In this document: positions 36,271-50,254 of the stretch, in pieces
Layout: every line of letters begins with the position of its first letter
Position numbering within the stretch: position 1 is the first letter of the stretch
Assembly (NCBI GenBank): GCA_026874595.1
Contig: CM049307.1
Location: 61,098,370 to 61,162,369, forward strand
Reading direction: 5' to 3'
DNA: 64,000 bases
From: Sipunculus nudus
Lineage: Eukaryota; Annelida; Sipuncula; Golfingiida; Sipunculidae
Program-made: the position numbers and the translations under genes
Notes under the pieces: model-generated
Database searches by the model: none
What the model was told of the DNA's origin: nothing
What the model saw: only the letters and a program-made list of their open reading frames with translations

Positions 36271-38640
36271 TGACTGTTATGCAATCCTATATCCTTTTAA
36301 GTTCTGTGAGTACACATCAGTTGATGGCAGCTTACATTTTCTTTATTAACTGTATTTATAAAGACTTGTATACCATGCTGTTATGGTTTTTAGGACTGCA
36401 AACATATTATTGTGTCCTGCCATCCTTATATTTCTAGTTAGATTTGAGAGGTTTTTCTCAAATACATGTCTTTTTTGTATATGCTTATATAATTTTTTAT
36501 GATAGATAACATGAAAACACAATCAATTTAATTGATTTTAAAGAAAAACAACCAATGAACATATAAATTGATTAATTAGCACAGCATTAATATCCTGATA
36601 AGTTTAGGAGCCAAGACATCGCTTATGAAACAGTATACATTCAGCACTAAAGCTGCAGTGACATGGGAAAGTCCTGGTTTAAATTCTCAAGCCCTCGCTG
36701 TAATGAACATCCTAATAAAGCAACATTTCCCTTTTTATGTTGATTATATTCTAGTCTTTGCTTCAGGGGTTAGAGAATTGGTTCATTAATGAAACATGCT
36801 TTTGAAGAAATGGTAATTGGGATGCAGTGTATTTAGCATAAACCCATTTTCAGGTCCCTGGGTGTTGGCAGTTAAGAGCAGCCTGGAGAGAGTCATTTAG
36901 CATTGAAGGTTACGTATGGGGTTACGTATGAATTCACATGTATTTCAGTTTGACATGCGATATGCATGTCATTTGCCATACAAGGTACATCATAAAGTTA
37001 TTGACAGATACCAAATTATCAGTAAACTTTAGGAATTGATCAGGTTGTGGGTACAGGTCCACACGTCTGTATACAGAGTGTCATTCTTAGGGTGTGGGAT
37101 TTCTATCAATTATTGTAGATCAATACTCTCATGTACCTTAAGTTGATGATATACCACCCTCACCTCCACTAATAATTGTATCCACCAAAGCAGAGTCTTG
37201 CAGATACTATATTTTCAGCTGGCCGCCGCTGGCTCCACAGCCTGCCTCGCTGCTGCCGCATATTTTTCTGGAGAACTCCTTGTTAACCACTGGACAGAAT
37301 TTTACGAAACCCAGAATTATGATCGGGGCATATGTGAGCTGCTGCGCCCTCATTTTGGGTTGATATTGCTAAAATGATGTGAACGCAATAACTCGAAGAG
37401 AATTTGATGTACAGTCACCAATTTTGCAGCCTTGATGTATCTAATCAAGGGCTAGGCCAGGTTGGAACAAGGTTGACCTTGATCTATTTTTCAAGGTCAC
37501 AGCAGAGATGATGCTAAAATGATGTTAACGCAATAACTTGAGAAGAATTTGAGGTACAGTCACCAAACTTGCACCATTTATGCACCTTGTGAAGCACGAG
37601 GTGGAGTTGGAATACAGATGACCTTGAAGCATTTTCCAAGGTCACAGCAGCAATAACACTAAAATGATGTTAACGCAATAACTCAAAAAGTATCTCGGCA
37701 GTGGTTTGACTGACCTGCCTGGAATTTAGCATGTGTATACATCTTAGATAGTTTTCTTGTTAAAATGACAGGTGCCGCAACCTACAGTCATGTTAATGTG
37801 GCAGACATCCAAGCTAATATCCAACAAATCTCACACAATTTCCCCTTACCACTAAATCCATGCTTCACTTCACCCGTACCACTCTGATTTAGGCAGATAC
37901 ACGCTTGTCGACTACCTGTATTCTAGTTGTTGTTGTCCTTATGTAGAGCTGTGAGCTTAAGGTTACCCTGGCCTGCTCAATGTCACTGAAGGTATTTATT
38001 TTCAAAATATAAAATATAGAATGATAATATGTGCAATTAAGATAAAGAATAATTGTTCACATTAATTCAGTATTTGTATTTGATTATGAATCTAAATATT
38101 TATTCCTAAAGTCATATCTTACACTATGGCTCTACATGTTATTCCACACCATCTGTGCCAATTTATGACATAATATTATCAGATTTAACAGAATACTGAA
38201 GTCTCCAGTATCACCCAGATCAAGATGGAGTCATAAAAACCCTGCCATCTATCAGATGGTTAAAATGAAGTTAACTGGCATATTGAACTAGCTGTGGATA
38301 AAACTAACAACCTTGAAGCTGAGTTTGTAAGACAACCTGTAGAGAGCAGCATTAAACATGATAATCCGTGATCTATATAGACAGCCCTTCCTGCCTGTGC
38401 TAGGAGCTGTCCTGTTTTTCAGGTCCGTGTCAGGTAATTATTCAGTGCACAATGACAAAGTGCCCAAAAGAAACATTTTGAGTAAAACATAGTAATGGCT
38501 TTTCATAATTGCTGCTTATTAAAGGTTGTAGGTTAAGTTTTAGTATTTCTGGAGTCTTCAGCCTTTGTATTACAGAGGCAGTTGCTGCAGGCATTAGCGT
38601 TATTATATTTATATTCAAGCTGTCTTTGTTTTCATTTCAG
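36271..38640. other. JNK upstream region, no coding exon
   Basis: Includes the inverted repeat at 37.18-37.81 kb. The rest is AT-rich with no recognisable feature. The JNK 5'-most exon and promoter must lie here or further upstream but could not be placed. Confidence 0.45.
37184..37810 (-). repeat. Inverted relative of the 12.5-13.6 kb repeat, with ~145-bp internal units
   Basis: The left end 'aattgtatccaccaaagcag' through 'ctggagaactcctt' is the reverse complement of the right end at 13.5 kb. The right part 'gtttgactgacctgcctgga' through 'gtggcagacatcc' is the reverse complement of the first unit at 12.51 kb. Between them is a unit with 'gctaaaatgatgttaacgca' repeated about every 140-170 bp. 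Confidence 0.65.
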
Positions 38641-39000
<360 letters not shown>

Positions 39001-39174
39001 AACATTTCCTCAGAAATCAGGGGTAAAATTTCATAAAATCTAGCTGATCCAACCAACTGAGGATATGGTATGGTGTTTTTTAGCTGGCATGAATCAACTG
39101 TCAAACTCTTTTCTTACCAGATAACATCATCTAAATCTTTGCTGCAAGTTATGCATTTTCCATGGGAAACACCT

Positions 39175-39370
39175 TTTTGCAAATCTATGGTTTGTCTGCC
39201 TTGTCATCAGACATTTAAAGTGTTTGGATTATTTTGGCGGGCCTGCACATGTTATAACATGTTGGTATAAACAAATCAAACAGGCTGTGCAACTAAATCA
39301 GCGTTTTATGGGTCAATGGTTTATCTTTATTTTTAATAGACATCAGATATCTGATCAGAATAGGCTCCTT
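39175..39370 (+). repeat. Dispersed repeat, copy 1 (copy 2 at ~63.61-63.82 kb)
   Basis: Shares 'gattattttggc', 'ataaacaaa', 'ggttatcttta' and 'agacatcagatatctga' followed by 'aggctccttta' with the 63.6-kb copy, same orientation and spacing. Confidence 0.6.
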
Positions 39371-40439
39371 TAACAAAAAAGTTGGTGTAAACAAATTTTA
39401 AGGATGTCCAGTGATGGCAATGGGAACATCAACAAACATTGAATCCATACAAGGAAGTAACCCATGCTTGTACAGTGGTAGTTTATTGCTACTCTCTTCT
39501 GGTCTGACACTATGTTCACCTTTGGTGCATTTTACAGAAAATGTTATAGAAAAACAGTATGTACATGGATGGTGGAACAGAGTGTTATCTCACTAATATC
39601 TAAATCAAATCACTATTGTCTTTAAATTTCTTTTTTCTCATCTTTAACATGCTTTCAATTGTTCATGGTTAAAGCCAATATTGTATTTGATGGAGTGATG
39701 CAGTCATTACAGACAGAACTTTCTGATGGAGTTTCATCATCTATTGCTCACTTCACAGTACAGGTGTTTAATTGTCTGACTTTGTGTTGGACATTTGAAC
39801 AGTATGACAGGCCATTCTTTTATACAGGAGCTGAGCCAGATCTTGGCAGAGCTAGTTTTATCTGCTGCAGGTATTCTGATCCTTAAGCCTGTCACAGACA
39901 GTTTCATGAGGCATCAGGTAGCACAATACCAGCCGCTGACAGCACAGCCAATTCACTGTATGTTGGAGTATACTGCATGGGCTGTATGTACAGTCTCAGA
40001 GGATATTGGTTGGCATATATTTTAATATCACTGTAAAAAAAACATGGGCAGTTTTCATGAAAAGAATATTTGAAATTTATCTCATCTATGGGATCATGTC
40101 ATGCTTGAGCATTTAATGTGCTACCAAATATTTGTGTCACTGAAGTTATGATTTACATTAAGGAAAGGCATGATATGTCATTATATAAGTATGACAAATA
40201 TCAGTATACCAAGTTGACTAATATGATCATTGATAGCCTTGAAAAGTAACAGTTGTGTTAATTTATAGATCTGATCAATAAGAATTAATTGGATGATTGA
40301 TTTCTCTGACAAGAAGCAGTATGAAAAATAAGGTACAGGCACAATCTCAATTGACCTATCCACCACAGCCCAAATGCTCCGCCCTTTTAACTTATTATTA
40401 TAATGAGCCCCCAAAAGGCTCCTTCACATATTGACTTCC

Positions 40440-40960
40440 ATGCCCATGGTAGCGATAGCCGCTTATAACATAATAATGACGTTACAAAGGGCGATGGGGC
40501 ATGACGTCGTATTGACTGACGTCATCAACTGGTATCACCTGACCATTGATTACTATATCGCAGTCATATATGAACTGTGTTGCAATATATATTGGATTAT
40601 TTGTCTCATACAAATTATGTGGCAGGTAAGACATTATTATTCACTCGGTAGTCGGAGGAATGGCTCCCGCAACCTATAGCCTAGAAACTTTTTATACTGT
40701 CTCCTTCATATAATAAAATATCCCGAAAAACATGCCGACATGGGTACTGATAGTATTTACAGACTACACATGTTCTGTTTGACAGAGCTCTGTCAAATTA
40801 TGCAAAATTTTGTTTTTGTCAGATGATTGATCCCATGCTTATGTTTATTCATTGAATGATTATGTGATTAAGGTCTCATAGAGTTCATGGATAGGTCAAT
40901 TAACTGGTTATAAGCAACAAATCAAGTTACAGATTATTCTTAAATTTTATGGCCTGAAAA
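40440..40960 (+). repeat. Dispersed repeat, copy 2
   Basis: Partner of the 5.87-6.32 kb copy, with the same order of shared blocks. Its left part is unusually rich in CpG and 'gacgt' motifs for this window. Confidence 0.5.
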
Positions 40961-42734
40961 ACATTGCTTCATAGATTTATGATACTGTAAGTTATTTCAT
41001 GGGAAATCATGTGCACCTGAATCTTACAAAACTGAGATTTCTCTAGAATGGTTAAATGGATTGTCCTGAAATTTGTCAAGACCTTGGATAGTTTTATTTT
41101 GTACATATTGAAGACTAAAAGACATTGAAGACAAACCTTTCTCCAGTTTGTGTATTGTACCAAAAAGTTCAACTAAAATAATATCAGTTATACATCTAAT
41201 AAAAGTTTGAAGAATTCTTCAAAATTTTGCTTACAAGTACATCTGAAAGGTAAGATTGCTAGTTAACTGCTTTATCAGTTTTTCCAAATAATAAGTTTAA
41301 TCGGAATATTTGTGTGTAAGTATATAAGTATTGTGGGATAGAAAGTTTCAGGAGCAAACACAGGCCTGAAATAATTTACTTATTAGGCCTGCCAGCCTTA
41401 ATATATGCAGTCAGTTTAGATTCATACAATTGAACATTGTAACCAAAGAACGCCAATGCATTATATATATTTGATTTAATACTTAATTCAGACTGTGCCT
41501 GTGAAAGATCCTGGTACCACTGCTGTGTGAAAAGGACTGCAGTCCTTCTAAAGAGGAGTGACTCATGGTAGCGCAGAATCTTTTGCATAATTAATAGGCT
41601 GTGATACACTGATGTATGGAGGGTGGTGTTCATTTACTGTGTATTTAGATTGTTCTATGCCAAACACAAGTGCAGTTTAATGTCTATTGGCCTCTGTGGA
41701 AATCCATTTGTGATTAAGGTGCTATGTTAACATGCTTTTTAAAACACCCGCAAGACTGAGTGGTGCCTGTATATCACAAAATGTCACCTGCCTTCCGCTG
41801 GGGACAGCACCAATTTAGCATTTAATCCCAGACATTACCTTGTTATGGAAGTGTGTAGAACAGGATTTGCTACATATGTACACTTTTTATATCTGAATGA
41901 AACAGTATCAACTAGGAGAGAAGACTATGGTGTGTAAAGCCAATCAATGTGGCAACTGTTCACCAACTTAGATTTTAGCTTCTTGTAGTGACATATTGTT
42001 TAGACGGCAATCTAGGGGTAGACATTTTAGAACTTGTCATATCTATAGATCTTCTATTTCCTGGTGTACATAGCTTGTTACACATGTCCAAGAACCAGTC
42101 CAGAATGTGGCCTTCCTGGCATGGCCTGGTTCTAGGACTATCAGTTCCTGAAGGTCACCTTAACTGGCTTGCTTGTTCTGTAGGAGGCTCTGTTCTTCAC
42201 ATACTTTAAATAATCCATTTTGTATGTTCAGCCCTAAAGATCTATTTGTGTTTTTGTGAGAGTTTCTTTGTGCTTTGTTTTATATGCACAACTGGTGTTA
42301 GTAGATCATTGTAGGAAGCCTGGAGCTACATAGACCCAAGTGACTGATCATGCATTGCTGAGTTACCTTTTTTTCATGATGTTTAAGAATCAGGTTAGGT
42401 TAAATCAGGCTTATATATAACAGGGCCTGATCAACTATTTATTCATACAGTGCAGAAAGGCAACACCATGATGCTCTCTGTGAATTTTAAATGCTTGTTT
42501 TCCTGTGATCTTTAAATAAGTATTCCCATGTTTTGCATATATTCAGATCCAAAATACTTTACTATGTAGATTATTATGTAGAGCTTTAATGTATTCTTTA
42601 CATAAGATAAAGCCTTTAAAGGTTATAATATTGGCAAAATTATTTGTACAAAAAAAACCCAGTAAAGTTGGGGGTTTATAGTCTGATATTACTGATAAAG
42701 TCAGTCTCATCCGATTTTATACTTTGCCTTCCTG

Positions 42735-42990
42735 GTGTTTAGGGCCTGTTCATTCTTGTAGCTTCCCTGGGGAGCATACAACCCAAGCAGCTGTAATAAG
42801 CACTAGAGGGTTATTTGTTCTGCATTCACCTGCCATCCATGACCAGTACCCATTCCTGGGTGAAGAGAGCATGTCCTTTGGGTAAAGGACATGGCCAGGA
42901 ATTTGAGTACATCCAGCATTCAGAACGGGACACGAACCCACAACCTTACAAGTCCAGCACCCTGTCTATTACAGCACCGGGCTCCACTAG
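42735..42990 (-). mobile_element. tRNA-derived SINE (minus strand)
   Basis: Read on the minus strand it starts near 'ctagtggagcccggtgctgt' with an A-box-like 'aatagacagggtgctggac'. A B box follows in 'ggttgtgggttcgtgtcc'. The body has 'atgtcctttacccaaaggac' and 'ttcacccaggaatgggtact'. The head resembles a degenerate tRNA, but the spacing and tail fit a SINE rather than a tRNA gene. The body matches the 53.6-kb SINE. Confidence 0.7.
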
Positions 42991-43109
42991 TTGTGCTTAA
43001 GTCATAATTCTAGTGATAAGTGCAAACTATCCTATCCCCAGGAAATTTTATGTGTATTAATTTGTTGCTGAAGTCCATGTTTTTGCCTTGATCAGTGACA
43101 CCAAATTTT

Positions 43110-44340
43110 ACAAAAAGATGAAAAATAGAAATTTTTTAATGAAAAATGCACATGTATGGACTTTTCTTTGCAGTGCCTGCAGATACTGGCCTGATTTTTG
43201 GTGTGTGGGCAGATAATGACCAGTTACAGATCGAGATCACGTTTCATCATGGTTGACCTACTTTTGACTGTTTGACAGCCCCCTAACATTGAAAATTTCA
43301 TGAAAAATATAAATTTTTGTGACAAGTGCACATGTAAGAACTTACAGAGGCTGATGGGCTATTGTCGTCACCTAAGCTGTCCGTCCGTCAGTTCGTCTGT
43401 CCGGCTTCCCTCCGTCTGGTGTCCGTTAACTTTTACCTTGTGAGCAGGATATTTCTTAAAGGATTTGCCATAGGAATTTTTATTTCTTCAGTGAAGATGT
43501 CAACAAAATCTTGGTCAAGTTTGAAGATGGGTGACCTTGACCTATTTTTCTTTGTTTAAGTGCTGATTATAGAAAAACACTTAGAAGCTTATATGTCAGG
43601 AATCAAGACTTACTATGGTCATTGGGACTGATGGTCTGTATGTGCTGCACAATTTTAGTGGCGCCACCTACAATTTCTGATTTGTTAATGAATTTTTATC
43701 GGATATTTCAATTTTGGCCTTTCATGCAGGATATCTCCAAAGGTATTCAACACAGGAACTTCATTTCTTCAGTGCTATTGCATATTTACAAAATCTTGGT
43801 CAAGTTCAAAGATGAGTGATCTTGACCTACTTTTCAAGGTCATAGAGCTTAGAATAGAAAAAAAACTTAGGAGCTTATTTCTCAGAAAGCATTTGGTGGA
43901 TTGTTATGAAACATGGTACATACCTCTCCAATTTAAATTTATAACTGATTATCAGCTTTTGCTAATATTCTAGTTTCGCAGTGCAATGCTTACAGATACT
44001 GGCCTATTTTTGGTCTATTGGCACATAATGACCACTTACAAATCAAGTTCACGCTTCGTCCCAGTTGACCTATTTTTGACCATATGACAGATCCTGAACA
44101 TAGAAAATTTCATGAAAAAATAGAAATTTTTATGAAAAATGCACATGTGTGGACTTTTTCTCTCAATGCCTGCAGATACTGGCCTGATTTTTGGTATGTT
44201 GCTTGATAATGACCCGTTACAGATCGAGTTTGCATTTTGTCCTGGTTCATCTACTTTTGACCATATGACAGCTCCTGAACTTAAAAAAAAATTAACAAAT
44301 ATTTCTAATTTGCTCCAGGAGGGGGCATTCATGTCGTTTC
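43110..44340 (+). repeat. Degenerate repeat array with 'tactggcctgatttttggt' units
   Basis: 'gcctgcagatactggcctga' occurs near 43178 and 44167, with a variant near 43993. Each is followed by 'ataatgacc-gttacagatcg' and 'tacttttgacc', and preceded by 'gaaaaatgcacatgt-tggac'. In between are 'caaaatcttggtcaagtt' units (about 43505 and 43792) with 'gtgaccttgaccta'. Confidence 0.7.
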
Positions 44341-45069
44341 AACACATCTAGTACTAAACTCTAGTGAAATGCAGTAGATCAACCAGTCATTGAGTGCTGT
44401 AAGGAACAGCCCAGTATGGACAATGCATAATGGGACCTACAAGAAATAAATTTGTGAGGTTTTAGCTCTTTTAGTTCATGAGGGAATAGTAATATACATT
44501 GTAAATTAATTTTGAACAAAATTGTAAAGTTTCCATTTGTTCCTTGATAGAGTTTTAAATTTTATCATAATGTCTTTGTTGTTGTATCTTTTGTTGTGTT
44601 TGTAGATGCACTTCGTCAGATGAAAATGAGACTCAGAACCAATACATTTCTGGATCCATTGCAGTTATGAGATTTTATCATTGATTATTAATTAATTGAA
44701 AATTTGCCAAAAGAGCTATGGTCTTTAATCATTCGAACAGCAATTAAGGGTACTTTTATCCTGTTAAGCAAACAGTACTGTCATCTGTTGCTTTCACCAT
44801 CCTTATGTGAATAGTTGGTTGCGTTTGTGAATGAGATTGTGTTTCCCATTTGTCTTGAATCAGGAACAGAACCCTGGAAAAAATGACACATTTCTTTTTT
44901 ACACAATGAGCAGTGAACCAGGATACATGAGGAGAAACGCAACATGTGTTCATGATTAGCTGCAGGGAACTATTAAGATACTGTTCTCCGACACTGACAC
45001 TTTAGAAAGGCCAGACCTGCCTGGCATTATGAAACTATATAACCTCCTGAATACACTCCTCACACAGCG

Positions 45070-45390
45070 GTTATACACTGCAATCGTTCAAGATCTCCTA
45101 TGTTTTAACCACTGCTTTGTATTGTAAGATTCTCAAGTTCTCACCACCAGGGCTTGCACAGGGCAAACAATTGTAATCAGACTAATGAGAGAGTTGTATT
45201 GCATTGTGTATTCAGCTCCAAGTTTCAAACCTGCGATATCCAGCTTTTGTTGGTCTAATTCTTGGTCCTTTGCCAGTCCTGGTGTCGGTACCCCAAAAAA
45301 CTTGATAAACGAAGCAGCGGTTAAAATCGAGGAGATCTGGAACACTGCAATGTATAACCACTGCATTACATGAGGAGAGTATCTCCTGCA
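45070..45390 (+). repeat. Dispersed repeat, copy 2
   Basis: Partner of the 6.69-7.06 kb element in direct orientation; about 70-75% identical by eye. Confidence 0.6.
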
Positions 45391-46389
45391 TGACACTGAC
45401 AGAGGTTCCTATATTGGTTTTTCTTTTTTAAAGGATCTGATTTTGATGTACTATATCATGAACTCTTTCTACATTGATTTGAATGCTGTTTATTTAATAA
45501 TTACACTGTATACCTCATTACCTGATGGGTAATGCATGACACATTTGCAAGTGTGTATCATTATCACAGGTATGGTTTTTTTTTTTGCAGTGTCTGTGTT
45601 TGCAAGGATGTGACTGGCATGAACTGAAATTGATTAATAAATATAAAGAAAAATGTGGGTGAGGTACAGGGGTGCATTGATAATTAGACAGATGAATTGG
45701 GTGGTGTCACATTTTAAGATTATCCGTGATCCCAAATTGATTTAATCTGAGGCACATCATCGTTACCATATCCAAATTAAGACATGATTCACTGGAACAG
45801 CATTCCTGAAGCTTGCAAAGATAATTGACGGAAAAATCAATAAATGTTGGTTACATGAGGTAGTCAGTCCTATTTATAGCACTGCACCAAGTGGCAGTAC
45901 TTGGCAGAGGGGCTTTCTTTTGGGCGCAGACTTATATGGTCACTTAATTAGGTGTCAGGCATCAGTAGCTGTTGAAGGTGCTAGGTGTTGCTGAACATAC
46001 ACCAGGTACTTGGAGGTACCAGTAGGTGTTCTATTGTGCCAGTAGGTGTTTTGACCATTTTGGTACCACATTGGTTAGGTGTCATATATTAGATTATCAG
46101 GATGTCTGATATCAGTTGGTTCAGAAAGTATCAATTTGTAAGCCTAGGGTTGTGCCGGTATCGGTTCACCATTCTGTGGGGGTTTAAAGTACCATGCTGT
46201 GGGGTAGTCAGTTGTTGCTGAAGAAGGGCTTAATATATTAAATTTTCCACTGAGCATTCCTGTATGACAGGGTGAGGTATTCTTGCCTGTCCATATAAAA
46301 AGCTGAGCATCCAAAATGAGATTTACCAAACTTTCATTGGCTACATGGAAAGTATTTTAGAATGTGTAAGATTGAAAAAGCATATAGGT

Positions 46390-46615
46390 TTTGAAGGTGC
46401 CAGCTGTCAGTAGGTGTTTTGGGTACATGTAGCCAGTAGGTATTGAAGGTGCCCATAGCCAGTTGGTGTTGAAGGTGCTAACAGCCAGTTGGCCTTTAAG
46501 GTACCAGCAGCCAGTGTATATTAAAGGTTTCAGCAGCCAGCAGGCATTGAAGGTGCCCTTAGCCAGATGGCATTTTAGGTACCAATAACCAGTAGGTGTT
46601 GAAGGCCAAAGTAGC
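46390..46615. repeat. 26-bp minisatellite, about 8 copies
   Basis: The unit is close to 'agccagtaggtgttgaaggt' plus 6 bp ('gcccat'). Seven consecutive periods of exactly 26 bp can be counted between 46,430 and 46,612. Isolated 'ccagtaggtgtt' copies also occur at 46,018-46,050, so the array may once have been wider. Confidence 0.85.
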
Positions 46616-49367
46616 TTGTAAGTGTTCACCTGGGTATCATGAACAGGGAGTGGGGCTATTTCGAGGCCTATAACCTCTAAGGCTTTAGGGCACTTCCATA
46701 TTTGGAGAAAATGCCGTGTCAGTGTCTGTAACTTTGAGGGTCCTGTTGGTTTCATAATGCAAAAAAATTATCCAGGTTACAAATGAAACACTCAGCTTGT
46801 AGGCTGATTAATTACAGGCCATGAACTTAGTTTTGCCAGTCATGTACAGTGGCTTGGGACTGGAGACATAGCAGTGAGATGCTAAGCAGTTAGCATCAGA
46901 GGTCAGATGCTGCAAGATGAGCCCTTCAGCCACTGTCTGCTGATGGTTCTTACGAATCCCAGACTCCAGTGCTGTTTGGTTCTATTTGAAGCTGGCTCAG
47001 AAGCCCAGAATCAGTTTCATTTCTGACAGTCCAATTCAGGAATCATTGCTGATCCTCTGATGTCATTATCCTCGGATCGTTCCCTGGAGACTTATCTTGG
47101 AACTAATGCTAGTGACCTCCACCACAGTCAGGCTTTTACCATGGTAATAGAAGCATTGAGCTCAAAGTTCATGGTCTTTGCTTTGAACCCCACTGAAGGG
47201 ACAAAAGTTAATGGCAAAATTACAGACATTGATTCCATTGCTTAAATGCTGGGGAATATTAAGATACAGAGACTTTCCATGTACAGTTGACCCTCAGATT
47301 TCCGGTATATCTTTTCATATTCATTCTCCAAAATTTAGAGTAGAGAAATGATTCAAAGTTTACCTCTTTTTAAATGCTTTGTTGCTTTTGAAAGGAAAAT
47401 AGGAAAAAAATACTTCTTGAAAAATGTCTGACCCCGCATATCCGTAACCTCAGTTATCCAAACAACTTTTATGTCCCCCAAACTTTAGGGTATTTGAGGA
47501 TCTACTGTAATTTGGAAATACGTGTATTCAAAGCACCTCTCTATTACAGACACTTGAAGCATTGCTGCAATCCAGTCAAAAGACTCTTAGGTCTATTAAT
47601 ACTCTTCTGTCGACAATTGTATTTACAGGCAAAAACTGAGGTCCTTCCAGTGTAGGACTATGATATTTCACTATTTCTCTTAAATGCATTTGCTGTACAT
47701 GGAAAGTAGAATAAAACAAACATTCTAGTGCCTGGTCCAGAAATTTAGTCTTATTTATTGCATGAAAAGTTGTCAGGTTTTCTTTGTTCTCTGGTGCTAG
47801 TGCCAGTAGACCATTAGCATTTGCAGTTCGTGCATTAAGTATTCCATGTATAATGATGTCTAAACATCTATTTGGAAAAGGGTCACTTGTGTCTTAGTTC
47901 AAGGGGAATTCCCTCAAGCATATATATTCATAAATTGTCCAGTGATAATGTGAGGAATTCCACGTTGATTATCATAAAATATCGTAAAATTATCGAAAGG
48001 TCTTCTTAAATTATTTTAGATTTCACGAACTGTCAGACAATATTAAATTTTGTTTGACAATTTGCTACCATCATGCATTTTGAAGGTGAATCAGAAATAG
48101 AATCAGTTCAGTCTTCAGTTTATGTCTTCTGGTTGTACTTAAATGTCAACAGGATATATTAAATCTTGTTTGGAATCAAATCCAGGCCATTATGATGGTG
48201 TTTTTATTAGCCTGGGGCCACAGGGTGAGTGTTAATGTTAGGCCCTGGAGAAACTTGTTTACAGGCAGGTTACAAAGTAGATAAGATGATATATAGATGG
48301 TCCATTCAGTATGTCATACATGTCCAAGCAATGGAAATACATGATGCAATTAAGAAAGCGGCAGTGCTGCAGATACACTGTGTAGTAATTTTTGTAATTG
48401 AACATCTGATGTAATTTTCTCACTAGAAATACCTGTAAATGCAAGCAAGTCCTGAGGAAAAAAGTTCCTTGTAATAACAAGCTGAGAACCTCCACAAAGG
48501 TCAGCGGAAATGCAGGAATTTACAGATCGCAAAACATGCTACATCCTGCTGAATTGAATATTTAAAGTTGATCATTAACTTGTTACTGGAGATCTGTGGT
48601 ACATACCAAGTATTTGCCCTTTTCAGAAGATGTCTGTAATTGCCATTTTTCTGGGAACTTTCCCAGGCCAACTGCAGTAAAGTCATCATTACAACATATT
48701 TTTAAGGTCATGAATACATCACCTTCCCAAACACCCCACGCATCAAACATTTAGCGCAATCCTTCCCAACCAATGTGTTTTAGCATGGTCGGCCTTATTG
48801 ATTTGTTGCAGGTTGTCCAAATAGAAATCCCCGTAATGCAGCAATGAAGCTGCGATAGACCTTTAATGTGTACTTGGCAGTTATTTTACAGACTGCAGTG
48901 AATAGAATTTGGCACTAGTGCAAAAAGAGCTTGCGATGTCAACAACAGCAGCACTTGGGCGCAGAGCTTAAGAGATAATAGGGCCAGATTTGATGAGATC
49001 AGAAGAAGATATATCATGGCCAGTTGAATGTATGTAAATCCCAGGACTGCAGGATGTCCATTGTTTCTGTTTAGGTTCCAACCACTGCTAGAACAATAAT
49101 TAATTTAAGGCGAGTTCAGCAGACTTGAGTATTGTTATTGACTGACTTGGTAGTCTTTCTTGCTGCCCGGTAAGGTCGGCTGCCTGTGGATCATTCACTA
49201 ATCCCCTGGGCTGATGGAAATTGGCTGCAGTAGTGCGAGATAATGTCCCCGTGGGACAAAAAGAGTAAAAGTTCTAAATGTTTATTGCAGAACATTAAAT
49301 AGATTTGTTCGTGTGAGATTTTTTTTTAAAGATATATATAATAATACAGGGAAACCTCTCTGTGTTG

Positions 49368-49800
49368 TGATCCCCCTACTACAGGCACTTCTGAATACGC
49401 GACGCCAGAGATTCCTGATCTTCTGTAGTGGAGGCGCATAAGTGCAGACTTGCGGGCAAAAACAAATATGTCCGACAGTATTATTACAGCGAACGGATTG
49501 TAACTACATTGTGCAACAGATTTGAGCATTAAGACCATTGAGAGCAATTGAGAGAATTTCTCACTGCTACAGGAGTTCAGACTTCGGGTTATAGAACAGT
49601 CAAACTTATTGGGCTTGCCCAGCAGAGAGAGCATTTGGACATCATCGGCCATCTTTGTTTATGCCCCCAGTGACTCTCGCAACAGGGGCGCACCTGCCGG
49701 CGATAGAGAGCAAACAGGGTGACATTTTGCCTCTAGCACAGGAGATCGAGGATCTCCAGCGTCGCGTATTAAAAACACTTACAGGGGGTCTCATGAATTG
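49368..49800. mobile_element. Foldback/MITE-like element with AATACGCGACGC ends
   Basis: The left arm 'cttctgaatacgcgacgcca' + 'gagat' is answered on the right by 'atctccagcgtcgcgtatta'. The outer ends CCCCCT and AGGGGG are also inverted. About 430 bp and CpG-richer than its surroundings. No coding capacity was recognised. Confidence 0.6.
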
Positions 49801-50254
49801 CACATATAGTCTATACTAATAGGGTTTATAGTCTCCCTGAAATGCATGTGCAGTACAAATACCATTAGAAAACATGTCCGTGGTTTCATCAATACAAACC
49901 CATATTCATTTCGTATGCAGCAAAACTGTGGATATAGTAAAGTGGGTAAGTGCTGCAGGAGCAGAGAAGTCTTCTACCAAAGAGATATCCGGTCACTGAC
50001 GTCAGTGATGAATTCTCCCATCTGTTACTTTGTGTATAGGTTTATAGTGAACTGTCAAAATATGCTGCATATGCATGGCTATGCATAGTTAGACACTGGT
50101 GGATCAGTGGAATCACTGGTGTTTATATGTATATGTTCCTTAGTACAGACCGACCTGTAAGATGTAGTGAACAATGATATTTGTTAGCTCTCCACAAAAA
50201 GTTTCCAAATGTATCTTTATCCATCGGACAAAAAAGTATTATTCTATTCTATAA

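Noticed and set aside
35272-36349. Three overlapping ORFs of 320-343 codons on both strands
   Set aside because: They lie wholly in the 51-bp minisatellite. Because the unit is a multiple of three without stops, several frames are open at once. No domain, no homology and no upstream coding context.
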